DNA of 64,000 nucleotides from assembly GCF_001612905.1 (NCBI RefSeq), contig NZ_BDBI01000012.1, positions 248,001 through 312,000 on the forward strand, given 5' to 3'. Of the stretch, positions 8,905-21,425 are shown piece by piece. Positions within the stretch are counted from its first letter, which is position 1, and each line of letters opens with the position of its first letter. This DNA is from Nocardia ignorata NBRC 108230 (GTDB taxonomy: Bacteria > Actinomycetota > Actinomycetes > Mycobacteriales > Mycobacteriaceae). The notes beneath the pieces are model-generated. The model made no database searches. It saw only the letters and a program-made list of their open reading frames with translations, and was not told the origin of the DNA. Both the position numbers and the translations under genes were made by a program.

Positions 8905-10527
8905 CTACTGGATGAAGTGGGCCGCCCGTTCCGCCAGGTCGAGAACGGGCTGGGGGAACAGGCCGAGGAGCACGGTCGCGCCCGCGGTGAAGGCCACGAC
9001 GAGGACGGTCGCGAACGGCGAGGTCGCGGTCGGGGCGTCGGCGGGCGGGTCGGTGAAGAACATCAGCACGATGACGCGGACGTAGAAGAACGCCGCGATG
9101 GCGCTGCACACGACACCGATGATGACCAGGAAGATGTAGTCGGCACCGGATGCGGCGGCGAATACCGCGAACTTGCTGACGAATCCGCTGGTCAGCGGAA
9201 GCCCGGCGAACGACAGCAGCAGCAGCGCGAAAACCGAGGCCAGCCAGGGGGACCGCTTACCGAGACCGGCCCACTGCGACATGGCGGTCGCCTCGTCGCC
9301 GGAACCGTCGCGCACCAGACTGACCACCGCGAACGCACCGACGGTGCCGAGACCGTAGGCCAGCAGATAGAACATCACCGCCGCCAAACCCGCGGAATCG
9401 GCGGCGGTCATGCCGACGATCAGGAACCCGGCGTGCGCGATGGAGGAGTAGGCGAGCATCCGCTTCACATCGGTCTGGGTGACCGCCATGACCGCGCCGA
9501 CCACCATCGTCGCCACCGCGACGGCGGCGAGCACGGGCCGCCAATCATCGCTGAGCGCACCGGTTCCCACCATCAGCACGCGCATGGTCGCCCCGACCGC
9601 GGCGATCTTGGTCGCCGCCGCCATGAACGCGGTGATCGGGGTCGGTGCGCCCTGATACACGTCGGGCACCCACGCCTGGAACGGCACGGCACCGATCTTG
9701 AACAGCAGTCCCACCGCGAGCATCGCGATACCGAGCAGGGCGAGAGTGGCGTCGTCGCCCTGCTCGTCCAGTGCCGCACCGATTTCCGGCAGCGAGACGG
9801 TGCCGGTCTGCCCGTAGAGCAGTGCGACACCGTAGAGGAAGAACGCGGAGGAGAAGGCGCCGAGCAGGAAGTACTTCAGTGCCGCTTCCTGCGACAGCAG
9901 CCGCCTGCGCCGGGCGAGTCCGCACAGCAGATACAGCGGCAGCGACAGCACCTCCAGCGCGACGAACATGGTGAGCAGATCGTTGGACGCGGGAAACAGC
10001 AGCAGGCCGCCCAGAGCGAGCATGGTCAGTGGGAAGACCTCGGTGGTCGAGACGCCCGCCCGCACGGCGGCGAGTTCGTTGGCGCTGCCCGGGACCGACG
10101 ATGCCTGCGGGGTGAAGGCGTCGACACCGCGTTCGAGGACGGCGGCGGCCCGGCTCCAGGTGCCCGGCCCGCTGCGCACGCGCCGTACCGCACCCCGTTC
10201 GGCGATCAGCAGCAGTCCGAGCAGCCCGATCACGAGAATGGTGCCCTGCAGAAACAAGGTGACACCGTCGATCGCGACGGCGCCGACCACGGCGGTGGCC
10301 TCGGTGCCGGCTAGCAGCACCACGGCGACCAGCGCGGCGAGCACACCGGCGATGCCGAGCACCACATGGGTGCCGTACCGGTAGGCGCGGGGCGCGAACG
10401 CCTCGACCAGCACACCGACGACGCCGACGGTGAACACGATCAGCATCGGTGCGAGCAGGTGGTATTCGATGCTAGGCGCGGTCAGCGGGGCCGCGAGCTC
10501 GTTGATGGTCACGGAGTCCGTCCTCAT
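8905..10527 (-). CDS. nuoN: NADH-quinone oxidoreductase subunit N
   Basis: A 540-residue, about 14-helix antiporter-like subunit of the complex I membrane arm, which couples quinone reduction to proton pumping. The proton_antipo-type core is visible, including ALKYFLLGAFSSAFFLYG and the Lys in GAVPFQAWVPDVYQGAPTP. Length is slightly above average because of a hydrophilic insertion near residues 85-125. It is the last gene of the nuo operon and overlaps nuoM by 4 nt, so translation is probably coupled. Confidence 0.97.
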   Translation of the reverse strand: MRTDSVTINELAAPLTAPSIEYHLLAPMLIVFTVGVVGVLVEAFAPRAYRYGTHVVLGIAGVLAALVAVVLLAGTEATAVVGAVAIDGVTLFLQGTILVIGLLGLLLIAERGAVRRVRSGPGTWSRAAAVLERGVDAFTPQASSVPGSANELAAVRAGVSTTEVFPLTMLALGGLLLFPASNDLLTMFVALEVLSLPLYLLCGLARRRRLLSQEAALKYFLLGAFSSAFFLYGVALLYGQTGTVSLPEIGAALDEQGDDATLALLGIAMLAVGLLFKIGAVPFQAWVPDVYQGAPTPITAFMAAATKIAAVGATMRVLMVGTGALSDDWRPVLAAVAVATMVVGAVMAVTQTDVKRMLAYSSIAHAGFLIVGMTAADSAGLAAVMFYLLAYGLGTVGAFAVVSLVRDGSGDEATAMSQWAGLGKRSPWLASVFALLLLSFAGLPLTSGFVSKFAVFAAASGADYIFLVIIGVVCSAIAAFFYVRVIVLMFFTDPPADAPTATSPFATVLVVAFTAGATVLLGLFPQPVLDLAERAAHFIQ

Positions 10528-12128
10528 TTGTGTCCGCCGGTGGGGGCTGCTTCGGGAGCGGGGACCTTCGGCGCCGGATCTTGCTTACCGATGGTCGACA
10601 AGGTCTGTCCCACTGCGGGATTCACCAGATCGAGCATCGGCTTCGGGTACAGGCCGAGCACCAGCAGGACGATGAGCAGCGGGACGACCACGGCGAGTTC
10701 GCGCGGCACCAGATCGCGCAGGTTCTCGTTGCCCTCACGCAGGGGGCCGGTCATCAGTCGCTGGTAGAGCCACAGCACGTAGATCGCGGCAAGGACCAGC
10801 GCACCGGTCGCCACCACCGCGGCCACCTCGTATCGGCTGAATGTGCCGACCAGAACCAGGAATTCGCTGACGAAAGGAGCGAGTCCGGGCAGTGACAGGG
10901 TTGCCAATCCGGCGATGAAGAACGTGCCCGCCAGCACGGGGGCCACCTTCTGCACGCCGCCGAAATCGGCGATCATCCGGCTGCCGCGCCTGCTGACGAG
11001 GAATCCGGCGATGAGAAACAATGCGGCCGTGGACAATCCGTGGTTCACCATGTACAGCGTGGCACCGGACTGCGCCTGGGAGGTCATGGCGAAGATGCCG
11101 AGGATGATGAACCCGAAGTGCGAGATGGAGGTGTAGGCGATCAGGCGCATCACGTCGGTCTGCCCGATCGCGAGCAGCGCGCCGTAGAGCACACCGATCA
11201 CCGCGAGGGTGATGACGAGCGGAGCGAAGGTGTCGGAGGCCAGCGGGAACAGCAGTAGGCAGTAGCGCAGCATGCCGAAGGTGCCGACCTTGTCGACCAC
11301 CGCCATCATCAGCACCGCGCTCGACGGGGTGGCCGACACGGCGGCGTCGGGCAGCCAGGTGTGCAGCGGCCACAGGGGAGCCTTCACCGCGAAGGCGAAC
11401 ATGAACCCGAGGAACAGGGCGTTCAAGACCGCCGTACTACCGCCGAGTTCGCCGTTGTTGGCCGCTTCGACCACCACCCGCAGATCGAAGGTGCCCGCCG
11501 AGCCTTGACCGAGGCCGGCGCGGGCGGTGAGCACGTACAGCCCGATCACCGCGGCCAGCATGATCAACCCACCGAACAGGTTGTACAGCAGGAACTTCAC
11601 CGCCGCGCGCGTGCGTTGCGCGCGCACGGCGGCGTCGGTGGTGCGGGCGCCGAAGCCGCCGATGAGGAAGTACATCGGGATCAGCATGGCTTCGAAGAAG
11701 ATGTAGAACAGCAGGATGTCGAGGGCGAGGAACGAGATCAGCACCATCGACTCGACCAGCAGCATCAACGCCATGTACAGGTGGGCGTTCTTGCGGCCGT
11801 CGCCGCTGTCGTCGTTCCAGCCCGCCAGGATCAGCAGCGGCACGAGCAGCGCGGTGAGCAGTACCAGGGCGGTGGCGATGCCGTCGAGGCCGAGGGTGTA
11901 ACCCACGCCGAACGCCGGGATCCACTCGTGGGATTCGACGAATTGGTACTGCTCACCGCCGGGCCGGAAATTCACCGCGAGCACGACGGCGAGCACGAGC
12001 ACACCGAACGACACCGTGAACGCGAGCGCGCGAGCCAGGGTGCGCTGGGCGGCGGGAACCGCGAGCACCGCGACGGCACCGATCGCGGGGGCCAGCCAGA
12101 GCGTCGTCAGCCAGGGAAACGAGTTCAC
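10524..12128 (-). CDS. nuoM: NADH-quinone oxidoreductase subunit M
   Basis: A 534-residue polytopic antiporter-like subunit of complex I. Diagnostic segments include [16 protein letters not shown] and the pumping-channel stretch [19 protein letters not shown] with its conserved Lys and His. The C-terminus is an unusual Pro/Ala-rich tail ending TGGHK. Stop and start codons overlap nuoN and nuoL by 4 nt each, as in a tightly coupled operon. Confidence 0.97.
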   Translation of the reverse strand: MNSFPWLTTLWLAPAIGAVAVLAVPAAQRTLARALAFTVSFGVLVLAVVLAVNFRPGGEQYQFVESHEWIPAFGVGYTLGLDGIATALVLLTALLVPLLILAGWNDDSGDGRKNAHLYMALMLLVESMVLISFLALDILLFYIFFEAMLIPMYFLIGGFGARTTDAAVRAQRTRAAVKFLLYNLFGGLIMLAAVIGLYVLTARAGLGQGSAGTFDLRVVVEAANNGELGGSTAVLNALFLGFMFAFAVKAPLWPLHTWLPDAAVSATPSSAVLMMAVVDKVGTFGMLRYCLLLFPLASDTFAPLVITLAVIGVLYGALLAIGQTDVMRLIAYTSISHFGFIILGIFAMTSQAQSGATLYMVNHGLSTAALFLIAGFLVSRRGSRMIADFGGVQKVAPVLAGTFFIAGLATLSLPGLAPFVSEFLVLVGTFSRYEVAAVVATGALVLAAIYVLWLYQRLMTGPLREGNENLRDLVPRELAVVVPLLIVLLVLGLYPKPMLDLVNPAVGQTLSTIGKQDPAPKVPAPEAAPTGGHK

Positions 12129-14011
12129 CAGAACCTCACCGCGAGCAGGGCAGCGGCCACCAGGGCCGCGCCGGTGAACATGGACAGGGCATACGAGCGG
12201 ACGAAACCTGTTTGCACGCGCCGGGTTCGGGCCGACAGCCCGCCGATGGCGGCGGCCGTCCCGTTGACGATCCCGTCGACACCCTTGGCGTCGACGAATA
12301 CCAGCGCCCGGGTGAGGTAGCGGCCGGGACGTTCGAACGCCGCTTCGTTGACGGCATCACCGTAGAGATCCTTGCGTGCGGCGCGGGTGAGCACGGTGAC
12401 CGGCTCCGGCGCGACCTCGGGAACGGCCGACTCGGCGTACTTGCGGTAGGCCACGGCGACACCGATCGCGACCACCGTCAACGCGAGTCCGGTGACGACG
12501 ATGGGCGGGACGACGGGTTCGGCGTGGTGCGAGCCGACGACGGGTTCGAGCCAGTGCACCAGCGACGAGCCCCACACGAACAGTCCACCGGCGAACACGG
12601 ACCCGAGGGCGAGCAGGATCATCGGCCCGGTCATCACCGCGGGTGATTCGTGCGGGTGGGTGTCGGGTTTCCAACGGCGCTCACCGAAGAACGTCATCAA
12701 CATGACCCGGGTCATGTAGAAGGCGGTGAGCCCGGCGCCGAGCAGGGTGACCACCCCGAGCAGGACACCGGTGGTGCCGCCGTGGTCGAAGGCGGCCTCG
12801 ATGATCTTGTCCTTGGAGAAGAAGCCCGACAGTGGTGGCACGCCGATGATCGCCAGGTAGCCGAGCCCGAAGGTGACGAAGGTGATCGGCATCAGGGAAC
12901 GAAGGCCGCCGTAGCGGCGCATATCGGTTTCGTCGTTCATCGCGTGCATCACCGATCCGGCACCGAGGAACAACCCGGCCTTGAAGAAGCCGTGGGTGAG
13001 CAAGTGCATGATCGCGAAGGCGTAGCCCGCGGGGCCGAGACCGACCGCGAGGATCATGTAGCCGATCTGGCTCATCGTCGAGGCGGCCAGCGCCTTCTTG
13101 ATGTCGTCCTTGGCGCAGCCGATGATCGCGCCGAACAGCAACGTCACCGCGCCGACGGCGAGCACCGCGGCCTGCGCGCCGGGGGCCAGATCGTAGATCG
13201 GGTTGGCGCGCGCGATCAGGTACACACCGGCGGTGACCATGGTGGCGGCGTGGATGAGCGCCGACACCGGCGTCGGGCCTTCCATGGCGTCGCCGAGCCA
13301 GGACTGCAGCGGCACCTGCGCGGATTTACCGCACGCGGCGAGCAGCAACATCAGCCCGATCACGGTGAGCGTGCCCTCGCTCGCGCCCGGTGCGGCCCCG
13401 AACACGGTCTGGAAGTCGAAGGAGCCGAAGGTCGCGAACATGACCATCATGGCGATGGCAAGACCCATGTCACCGACCCGGTTCACCACGAATGCCTTCT
13501 TGGCAGCCGTTGCGGCGGAGGGCTTCTCGTACCAGAACCCGATCAGCAGGTACGACGCCAGGCCCACACCTTCCCAGCCGAGGTAGAGCACGAGGAAGTT
13601 GTCGGCCAGGACGAGTACGAGCATGGCGGCCAGGAACAGGTTGAGGTAGCCGAAGAAGCGGCGCCTGCCCGGATCGTGGCTCATGTAGCCGATCGAATAC
13701 AGGTGGATCAGGGAGCCGACGCCGGTGATGAGCAGCGCGAAGCAGATCGACAGCTGATCGAGTTGCAGCCCGAACGCGACCTGCATCTGCGCCACCGGCA
13801 CCCAGGTGAACAGCTCCAGATGCTGGGCACGGTCGGCGTCGGCGCGACCGAGCATGCCGACGAACGCGACGACCGCGACGACGAACGAACCGAGCGCGGC
13901 GGCCGTACCGAGGTAGTGCCCCCAGCCGTCGGCGCGGCGCCCGAGCAACAGCAGAACGATCGCGCCGATCAGGGGGATCGCGGGCAGCAGCCACAACGTT
14001 GCGGTACCCAT
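12125..14011 (-). CDS. nuoL: NADH-quinone oxidoreductase subunit L
   Basis: A 628-residue distal antiporter-like subunit of complex I. It shows the conserved [18 protein letters not shown], the channel segment [20 protein letters not shown] and [14 protein letters not shown]. The C-terminal ~100 residues correspond to the lateral amphipathic helix and final transmembrane anchor. It lies 1 nt from the nuoK stop and overlaps nuoM by 4 nt. Confidence 0.97.
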   Translation of the reverse strand: MGTATLWLLPAIPLIGAIVLLLLGRRADGWGHYLGTAAALGSFVVAVVAFVGMLGRADADRAQHLELFTWVPVAQMQVAFGLQLDQLSICFALLITGVGSLIHLYSIGYMSHDPGRRRFFGYLNLFLAAMLVLVLADNFLVLYLGWEGVGLASYLLIGFWYEKPSAATAAKKAFVVNRVGDMGLAIAMMVMFATFGSFDFQTVFGAAPGASEGTLTVIGLMLLLAACGKSAQVPLQSWLGDAMEGPTPVSALIHAATMVTAGVYLIARANPIYDLAPGAQAAVLAVGAVTLLFGAIIGCAKDDIKKALAASTMSQIGYMILAVGLGPAGYAFAIMHLLTHGFFKAGLFLGAGSVMHAMNDETDMRRYGGLRSLMPITFVTFGLGYLAIIGVPPLSGFFSKDKIIEAAFDHGGTTGVLLGVVTLLGAGLTAFYMTRVMLMTFFGERRWKPDTHPHESPAVMTGPMILLALGSVFAGGLFVWGSSLVHWLEPVVGSHHAEPVVPPIVVTGLALTVVAIGVAVAYRKYAESAVPEVAPEPVTVLTRAARKDLYGDAVNEAAFERPGRYLTRALVFVDAKGVDGIVNGTAAAIGGLSARTRRVQTGFVRSYALSMFTGAALVAAALLAVRFW

Positions 14012-14012
14012 G

Positions 14013-14312
14013 TCAGAACTTCAGCAGGTTGGCAGCGTCGACCGAGGTCGACCGGCGGGCACGGAAGATCGTCATGATGATCGCCAGACCGACGACGACC
14101 TCGGCGGCGGCCACGACCATGGTGAAGAAGGCGATCACCTGACCGTCGAGGTCGCTGTGCAGCCGGGCGAAGGTGACGAAGGCCAGGTTCACCGCGTTGA
14201 GCATGAGCTCGACACACATGAACACCACGATCGCGTTGCGCCGCAACAGGACTCCGGCGGCGCCGATGGTGAACAACAGCGCGGACAGGAACAGGTAGTT
14301 CTGAGGGTTCAC
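14013..14312 (-). CDS. nuoK: NADH-quinone oxidoreductase subunit K
   Basis: A 99-residue, three-helix subunit of the complex I membrane arm. It has the conserved glutamates in helices 2 and 3 ([13 protein letters not shown] and [11 protein letters not shown]), which are needed for proton translocation. Length is exactly that of the family. It overlaps nuoJ by 4 nt upstream and is followed 1 nt later by nuoL. Confidence 0.97.
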   Translation of the reverse strand: MNPQNYLFLSALLFTIGAAGVLLRRNAIVVFMCVELMLNAVNLAFVTFARLHSDLDGQVIAFFTMVVAAAEVVVGLAIIMTIFRARRSTSVDAANLLKF

Positions 14313-15124
14313 CGCTTGCCTTCCTCGTCGGCCGTCGGGTTGTCGCCGCGTGCCGCGCCCGCCGCCAGGAACAGCGCTTCTTCGTGGGCGCGGGTGCGGC
14401 GGTGGCGCAGGATGGTGCTCACCGAGTGTTCGGCGTAGGAGCCGTCGGGCAGCAGGGCCGGGCTGTCGACGGCGTTGTGCCGGGCGAAGACGCCCGGTGT
14501 CGGCTGCGGGGTGGCGCGTTCACCGCCGGTGCGGAAACGGTCACGTGACATCTCGCGCTGACCGCGGCGCGGCGTGAAGTGTTCGCGGTGGGCCAGCACC
14601 ATGGCGCCGATGGTCGCGGTGATGAGCAGGGCGCCGGTGAGTTCGAACGCCCAGACGTAGCGCAGGAAGATCAGCTCGGCGAGTTCGGCGATCACATCAC
14701 GGTCACCGAAACCGTTGCCCGCGAAGCGGGTTCCGTCGCCACCCAGTGCCGACCCGATGCCGCCGATGAGCAGGAAGCCGAATCCGAGGCCGACGATCGC
14801 GGCCGCGATGCGTTGCCCGCGCAGGGTTTCGCGCAGTGATTCGGCCGAGTCGACACCGACGAGCATCAGTACGAACAGGAACAGCATCATCACCGCGCCC
14901 GTGTACACCACGATCTGCACCACTCCGAGGAACAGGGCGTCCTGGGCGATGTAGAACACGGCGAGCGCGATCATGGTCGCGGCCAGGCACAGTGCCGAGT
15001 GCACGGCCTTGGCCGCGGTCACCATGCCGAGCGCGCCGAGCACGGCGATGGGGGCGAGTACCCAGAACAGCACGGCTTCCCCGGTGGAGGTGGCGGCGAT
15101 GTCGGCGGCCAGCAGGGTGTTCAT
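14309..15124 (-). CDS. nuoJ: NADH-quinone oxidoreductase subunit J
   Basis: A 271-residue subunit with five N-terminal transmembrane helices, including the pi-bulge helix region [21 protein letters not shown] that takes part in coupling. The hydrophilic C-terminal tail of about 80 residues is longer than in proteobacteria but usual in actinomycetes. The ATG ending at 15124 overlaps the nuoHI stop as ATGA; longer readings upstream are an artefact of the nuoI coding region in another frame. Confidence 0.96.
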   Translation of the reverse strand: MNTLLAADIAATSTGEAVLFWVLAPIAVLGALGMVTAAKAVHSALCLAATMIALAVFYIAQDALFLGVVQIVVYTGAVMMLFLFVLMLVGVDSAESLRETLRGQRIAAAIVGLGFGFLLIGGIGSALGGDGTRFAGNGFGDRDVIAELAELIFLRYVWAFELTGALLITATIGAMVLAHREHFTPRRGQREMSRDRFRTGGERATPQPTPGVFARHNAVDSPALLPDGSYAEHSVSTILRHRRTRAHEEALFLAAGAARGDNPTADEEGKR

Positions 15125-16908
15125 CGCAGGACCTCCTCTTCGGACGCCGCGGGCCCGACGCGACCGAGGTAGTAGTCGGCGGCGTCGGTGCCGGGCGCCA
15201 TCGCGTGCGGCGGAGCGACCATGCCGGGCTCCATCGGCGCCAGCAGCCGGTCCTTCTCGTAGATCAGGTCCGCGCGGTTGTCGTCGGTGAGTTCGTATTC
15301 GTTGGTCATGGTGAGCGCCCGGGTGGGGCAGGCCTCGATGCACAGGCCGCAGCCGATGCAACGCAGGTAGTTGATCTGGTACACGCGCCCGTAGCGTTCA
15401 CCGGGGGAGAACCGTTCGTCCTCGGTGTTGTCGCCGCCTTCGACGTAGATGGCGTCGGCCGGGCACGCCCAGGCGCACAGTTCGCAGCCGATGCATTTCT
15501 CGAGGCCGTCGGCGTAGCGGTTGAGCTGGTGGCGACCGTGATAGCGCGGGGCGGTCGGCACCTTCTGTTCCGGGTAGAACTCGGTGTTGGGCTTCTTGAA
15601 CATGGTCGCGCCGGTGACGGCGAACCCGGCGAAGGGATCGAGCAGACCGATCCTCGGTTCGGCATCGGCGGTGCGCGGCGGGATCGGCGGTACCGGGAAG
15701 CCGAGGAATACCGGCGAGCTCGCGGGTTCTTCCGGCAGCGGCGGCAGTCCCTTCGTGCGGCCTGCCCGCACGAACATGCCGATCAGCCCGAGGGTGACGA
15801 CGATGCCGGTGCCGACCAGGATAGGTGTCTGCCCGGGAATGCCCTCGATGTCGAGCACCCGTGCACCGGCCACGACTATGACCCACACCAGCGAGGTGGG
15901 GATGAGCAGTTTCCAGCCGAGGTTCATGAACTGGTCGTAGCGCAGGCGGGGCAGGGTGCCGCGCAACCAGACGAACACGAACAGGAACGTCCACACCTTG
16001 GCGGTGAACCACAGCACCGGCCACCACCCGGAGTTGGCGCCCTCCCACAGGCTGATCGGGAACGGTGCGCGCCACCCGCCGAGGAACAGGGTGGTGGCGA
16101 GCGCGGAAACCGTTGCCATGTTGACGTATTCGGCGAGCATGAACATCGCGAACTTCAGCGAGGAGTACTCGGTGTGGAAGCCGCCGACGAGCTCACCCTC
16201 GGCTTCGGGCAGGTCGAACGGTGCCCGGTTGGTCTCGCCGACCATCGCCACGCAGTAGATCAGGAACGACGGCAGCAACAGGAAGACGTACCAGGTGCCC
16301 TCCTGGGCGGTGACGATGCCGGAGGTCGCCATGGTGCCCGAGAGCAGGAACACCGTGGCGAAGGTCAGTGCCATCGCGATCTCGTAGGAGATCACCTGTG
16401 CGGTCGAACGCAGGCCGCCGAGCAGCGGATACGTCGAGTTCGACGACCAGCCGGCCAGCACGATGCCGTACACGCCGATGGAGGTGATGGCCAGGATGTA
16501 GAGCACGCCGACGGGCATGTCGGTGAGCTGCAGCGCCGTGCGGGTGCCGAAGATCGACACCTCCGGGCCGAACGGGATCACCGCGAACGCCATGAACGCC
16601 GGGATCACCGAGATGATCGGTGCGAGCACGTAGATCGGCTTGTCGACGATGGCGGGGATGATGTCTTCCTTGAGCGCCATCTTCACGCCGTCGGCGATCG
16701 ACTGGAACATGCCGCCCGGTCCGACCCGGTTGGGACCGACCCGCATCTGCATCCAGGCGACGACCTTGCGTTCGGCGTACACCGCGACCAAGGGGACGAG
16801 CATCAGGTAGACGAACACCGCCAGCGCCTTGACCACGACCAGCCACAGCGGGTCGGTGCCGAAGACCGGCCCGGCGTCGGCCGCGAGGAGTAGCACGCGA
16901 TCACTCAT
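15121..16908 (-). CDS. nuoHI: Fused NADH-quinone oxidoreductase subunits H and I
   Basis: One 595-residue frame. Residues 1-385 are NuoH, the quinone-site membrane subunit, with [19 protein letters not shown] (46-64) and [19 protein letters not shown] (223-241). Residues 385-420 are a Pro-rich linker. Residues 421-595 are NuoI, the ferredoxin-like subunit, with two 4Fe-4S motifs, C472-C475-C478-C482 and C517-C520-C523-C527. Mycobacterial genomes carry these as separate adjacent genes. No stop codon separates them here, and I see no ATG/GTG with a ribosome-binding site before the NuoI part, although an internal start at Met436 cannot be excluded. It overlaps nuoG by 8 nt and nuoJ by 4 nt. Confidence 0.92.
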   Translation of the reverse strand: MSDRVLLLAADAGPVFGTDPLWLVVVKALAVFVYLMLVPLVAVYAERKVVAWMQMRVGPNRVGPGGMFQSIADGVKMALKEDIIPAIVDKPIYVLAPIISVIPAFMAFAVIPFGPEVSIFGTRTALQLTDMPVGVLYILAITSIGVYGIVLAGWSSNSTYPLLGGLRSTAQVISYEIAMALTFATVFLLSGTMATSGIVTAQEGTWYVFLLLPSFLIYCVAMVGETNRAPFDLPEAEGELVGGFHTEYSSLKFAMFMLAEYVNMATVSALATTLFLGGWRAPFPISLWEGANSGWWPVLWFTAKVWTFLFVFVWLRGTLPRLRYDQFMNLGWKLLIPTSLVWVIVVAGARVLDIEGIPGQTPILVGTGIVVTLGLIGMFVRAGRTKGLPPLPEEPASSPVFLGFPVPPIPPRTADAEPRIGLLDPFAGFAVTGATMFKKPNTEFYPEQKVPTAPRYHGRHQLNRYADGLEKCIGCELCAWACPADAIYVEGGDNTEDERFSPGERYGRVYQINYLRCIGCGLCIEACPTRALTMTNEYELTDDNRADLIYEKDRLLAPMEPGMVAPPHAMAPGTDAADYYLGRVGPAASEEEVLR

Positions 16909-19356
16909 GGCGGTGTTCCTTCATCCTGTCGTCGGCGCGGCGCAGACGCACCACGGCGCCGGGCGTCACGCCGAGGGTGGTACCGACCGTGCAACCGGGT
17001 GAGTGCAGCGGCAGCCACACCACCCGGTCGGGCAGATCGGTGATCATCAGCGGCACGGTGATCTCGCCACGGTCGGTGGCGACGATGATGTGGTCGGCGT
17101 CGTCGGCTTCGATCTCGGCGGCGGTGGCGGCCGAGAGCCGGGCGACCGGTGGTCGCGCGACACCGGCGAGGTTGGGTTCGCCGTCCTGCAGGCGACCGGC
17201 GTCGAGCAGCATCCGCCATCCGGCCAGCACCGCGGTACCGGGACCGGGCGTGGGTCTGGGGTGGCTCGAGAATTCGGGTGCGTCGATCGGCTCACCGCTC
17301 CAACCCCCGAGAGCGTCGAGTTCGGCGCGGGCCGCGGCGGCATCGGGCAGCGCGATCGGGACACCCATTTCGGCGGCCAGGGAATGCAATACGCGCAGGT
17401 CCGACAGGGGTGCGGCGACGCGGCGTGTGGTATCCAAGGGTGCGGCCGCGAACGGACGCGGTCTGCCTTCCCAAGTGCGGAAGGTGCCCGCCTTCTCGAC
17501 GACGGTGGCAACGGGGAACACGACGTCTGCGCGTTCGGTGACACTGCTGTGGCGTTGTTCGAGGCTCACCACGAACCGGGCGGCATCGATCGCGGCCAGG
17601 GCCGCGGTGGGGTCGGGTAGGTCGGCGGGATCCACGCCGCCGATCACCAGTGCACCGAACTGGGCCGCGCCCGCGAGGATCGCCGAGGTGTCGCGCCCGG
17701 GACCGTCGGGTAGTTCGCCACTCTGCCAGCGGTGACGAACCTGCTGGCGCGCGGTCGGATCGACGACGGGCCTGCCACCGGGCAGCAGACTGGGCAATGC
17801 GCCTGCTTCGAGCGCTCCGCGTTCACCGGCCCGACGTGGCACCCAGGCGAGCGCGGCGCCGGTGGCCTCGGCCAACCGGACCACCGCCGACAAGGCGCCC
17901 GGGCTGCCTGCGAGCCGTTCGCCAGCCATGACGACCGCGCCGGGCGTGCGTAGCAGGTTCATGAGTTCGGCCGCGTCCGGTGAGGTTTCGCCCAGCACGG
18001 CGTCGAGGGCCTCGGCCTCGGCGCACGGCGGGGTCTGGATGAGGGCACCGGAGAGTCGTTCGAGCCCACGAGAAGCGAACGGCGCCAACGACACCACCCG
18101 CAGACCTCGAGTGCGCACGGCTTTGCGCAGGCGCAGGTAGACGATCGGTGATTCCTCTTCGGGTTCGAAACCGACCAGCAGCACCGCGGGCGCTTTGCTC
18201 AGCGCCGTGTAATCCACGTCGATGCCGCGTCCGGCGACGCACGCGGCGAGGAACTGTTCCTCCTCCTCGGAGTGCACGCGGGCGCGGAAGTCGATGTCGT
18301 TGGTGGACAGCACCATTCGCGCGAACTTGCTGTACGCGTAGGCCTCTTCCTCGGTGGCGCGCCCACCGACCAGCACACCCGCGTTGCCGATGGCTGCCTG
18401 CAACCCGGTCGCGGCGGCGGCGAGAGCCTGGGGCCAGGAGGCGGGGGCGAGCACACCGTCCCAGCCACGCACCAGTGGGGTGGTGAGGCGGTCGCGTTCG
18501 GTGGCGTAGGCGAAGGCCCAGCGGCCCTTGTCGCAATTCCATTCCTCGTTGACCTGCGGGTCGTCACCGGCCAAGCGCCGCAACACTTTCCCGCGCCGGT
18601 GATCGGTGCGTTGCGCGCAGCCCGACGCGCAGTGCTCGCACACACTGGGCGTGGAGACCAGGTCGAAGGGGCGGGCACGGAACCGGTAGGAGGTACCGGT
18701 GAGCGCACCGACCGGGCAGATCTGCACAGTGTTGCCGGAGAAGTACGAGTCGAGCGGTTCGGCCTGGGCGATACCGACCTGTTGCAGCGCACCACGATCC
18801 ATCAGTTCGATGAACGGGTCACCGGCCACCTGCTGGGAGAACCGGGTGCACCGCGCGCACAGCACGCACCGTTCCCGGTCGAGCAGCACCGCCGACGACA
18901 GCGGTATCGGCTTCGGGTACGTGCGTTTCTCACCCTCGAAGCGGGACTCGGCGCTGCCGGTGGACATGGCCTGGTTCTGCAGCGGGCATTCGCCGCCCTT
19001 GTCGCATACCGGGCAATCCAGGGGGTGGTTGATGAGCAGCAGTTCCATCACCCCGCGCTGAGCCTTCTCGGCGACCGGTGAGCTGAGCTGGGTGCGCACC
19101 ACCATGCCGTCGGTGACGGGGATCGTGCAGGAGGCCACCGGTTTGCGCTGGCCCTCGACCTCGACGATGCACTGCCGGCAGGCGCCGACGGGGTCGAGCA
19201 GTGGGTGGTCACAGAAGCGGGGGATCTGCACGCCGATCAGTTCGGCAGCGCGGATCACCAGGGTGCCCGCGGGGACCTGGATGGTGGTGTCGTCGATGGT
19301 GACGCTCACCAGATCGGCGGGCACCACCCCGGAGTTGTTGCCGGGTGCGATCGCTG

Positions 19357-19360
<4 letters not shown>
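16901..19360 (-). CDS. nuoG: NADH-quinone oxidoreductase subunit G
   Basis: An 819-residue peripheral-arm subunit that carries iron-sulphur clusters from NuoF towards the quinone site. The N-terminal 2Fe-2S motif ([15 protein letters not shown]), the Cys-rich [13 protein letters not shown] stretch and the CVLCARC 4Fe-4S motif are all visible in the first ~200 residues; a molybdopterin-oxidoreductase-like domain follows. The start at 19360 is chosen over 19384 because it forms an ATGA overlap with nuoF and begins at the conserved MTAIAP. Confidence 0.96.
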
Positions 19361-20675
<1,315 letters not shown>

Positions 20676-20679
<4 letters not shown>

Positions 20680-21425
20680 CGCGCGCCCTCGCCGTCTCCG
20701 GAATCCGTTGCCGGGGAGCCTGTTTCAGGAGCCGAGGTCGCACCGTCGGCGATGCGCAATCCTGCCAGCGTGGGCTCGCCGGGAGCGCCCTCGAGGACAC
20801 CCGGTCGTTCGTCGGGGAAGCCGGCGAGGATTCGCGCGGTCTCGCGGAACGTGCACAGCGGGGCGCCACGACTGGGCCGCACCTGATGCCCGGCACGGAG
20901 CGCGTCGGTGATCTCCATGGCCGATTCGGGGGTCTGGTTGTCGAAGAACTCCCAGTTCACCATCATCACCGGTGCGTAGTCGCAGGCGGCGTTGCACTCG
21001 ATGTGTTCGAGGGTGACGGCGCCGTCGGGAGTGGTCTGGCCGTGGCCGATGCCCAGATGCTGTTGCAGCGCTTCGTAGATCGCGTCACCGCCGAGCACCG
21101 CGCACAGCGTGTTGGTGCACACGCCCACGTGGTAGTCGCCGGTGGGGGTGCGGCGGTACATCGAGTAGAAGGTGGCGACGGCGGTGACCTCGGCGCCGGT
21201 GAGCCCCAATTGCTCGGCACAGAAGTCGATCCCGGTGCCGGTAACATATCCGTCCTCGGCTTGCACCAGATGCAACAGTGGCAGCAGGGCCGAACGCGGA
21301 TGCGGGTAGCGGGTGATGATGTCCTTGGCGTCGAGCTCGAGCCGCTGGCGAATATGCGGCGGATACGGCTCGGGCCGGACGGTGAGATTCAGCAGAACCG
21401 TTGGGCTCGCGGGCTTTTCGGTCAT
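20676..21425 (-). CDS. nuoE: NADH-quinone oxidoreductase subunit E
   Basis: A 249-residue thioredoxin-fold subunit with the N1a 2Fe-2S cluster. The ligands are visible in [11 protein letters not shown] and [10 protein letters not shown]. The start at 21425 (MTEKPASP) is chosen because it overlaps the nuoD stop as ATGA; an upstream extension to 21500 is antisense-quality sequence. The last ~40 residues form a hydrophilic tail not needed for the fold. Confidence 0.95.

Noticed and set aside
15125..15361. N-terminal extension of nuoJ
   Set aside because: Overlaps the nuoI coding sequence in another frame; an ATGA start at 15124 gives the expected protein.
8917..16893. Long open plus-strand frames (465-685 codons) opposite nuoN and nuoHI, and shorter ones opposite nuoL/M
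   Set aside because: These arise from GC-rich codon bias on the antisense of verified nuo genes; their translations are Arg/His/Gly-rich with no domains.
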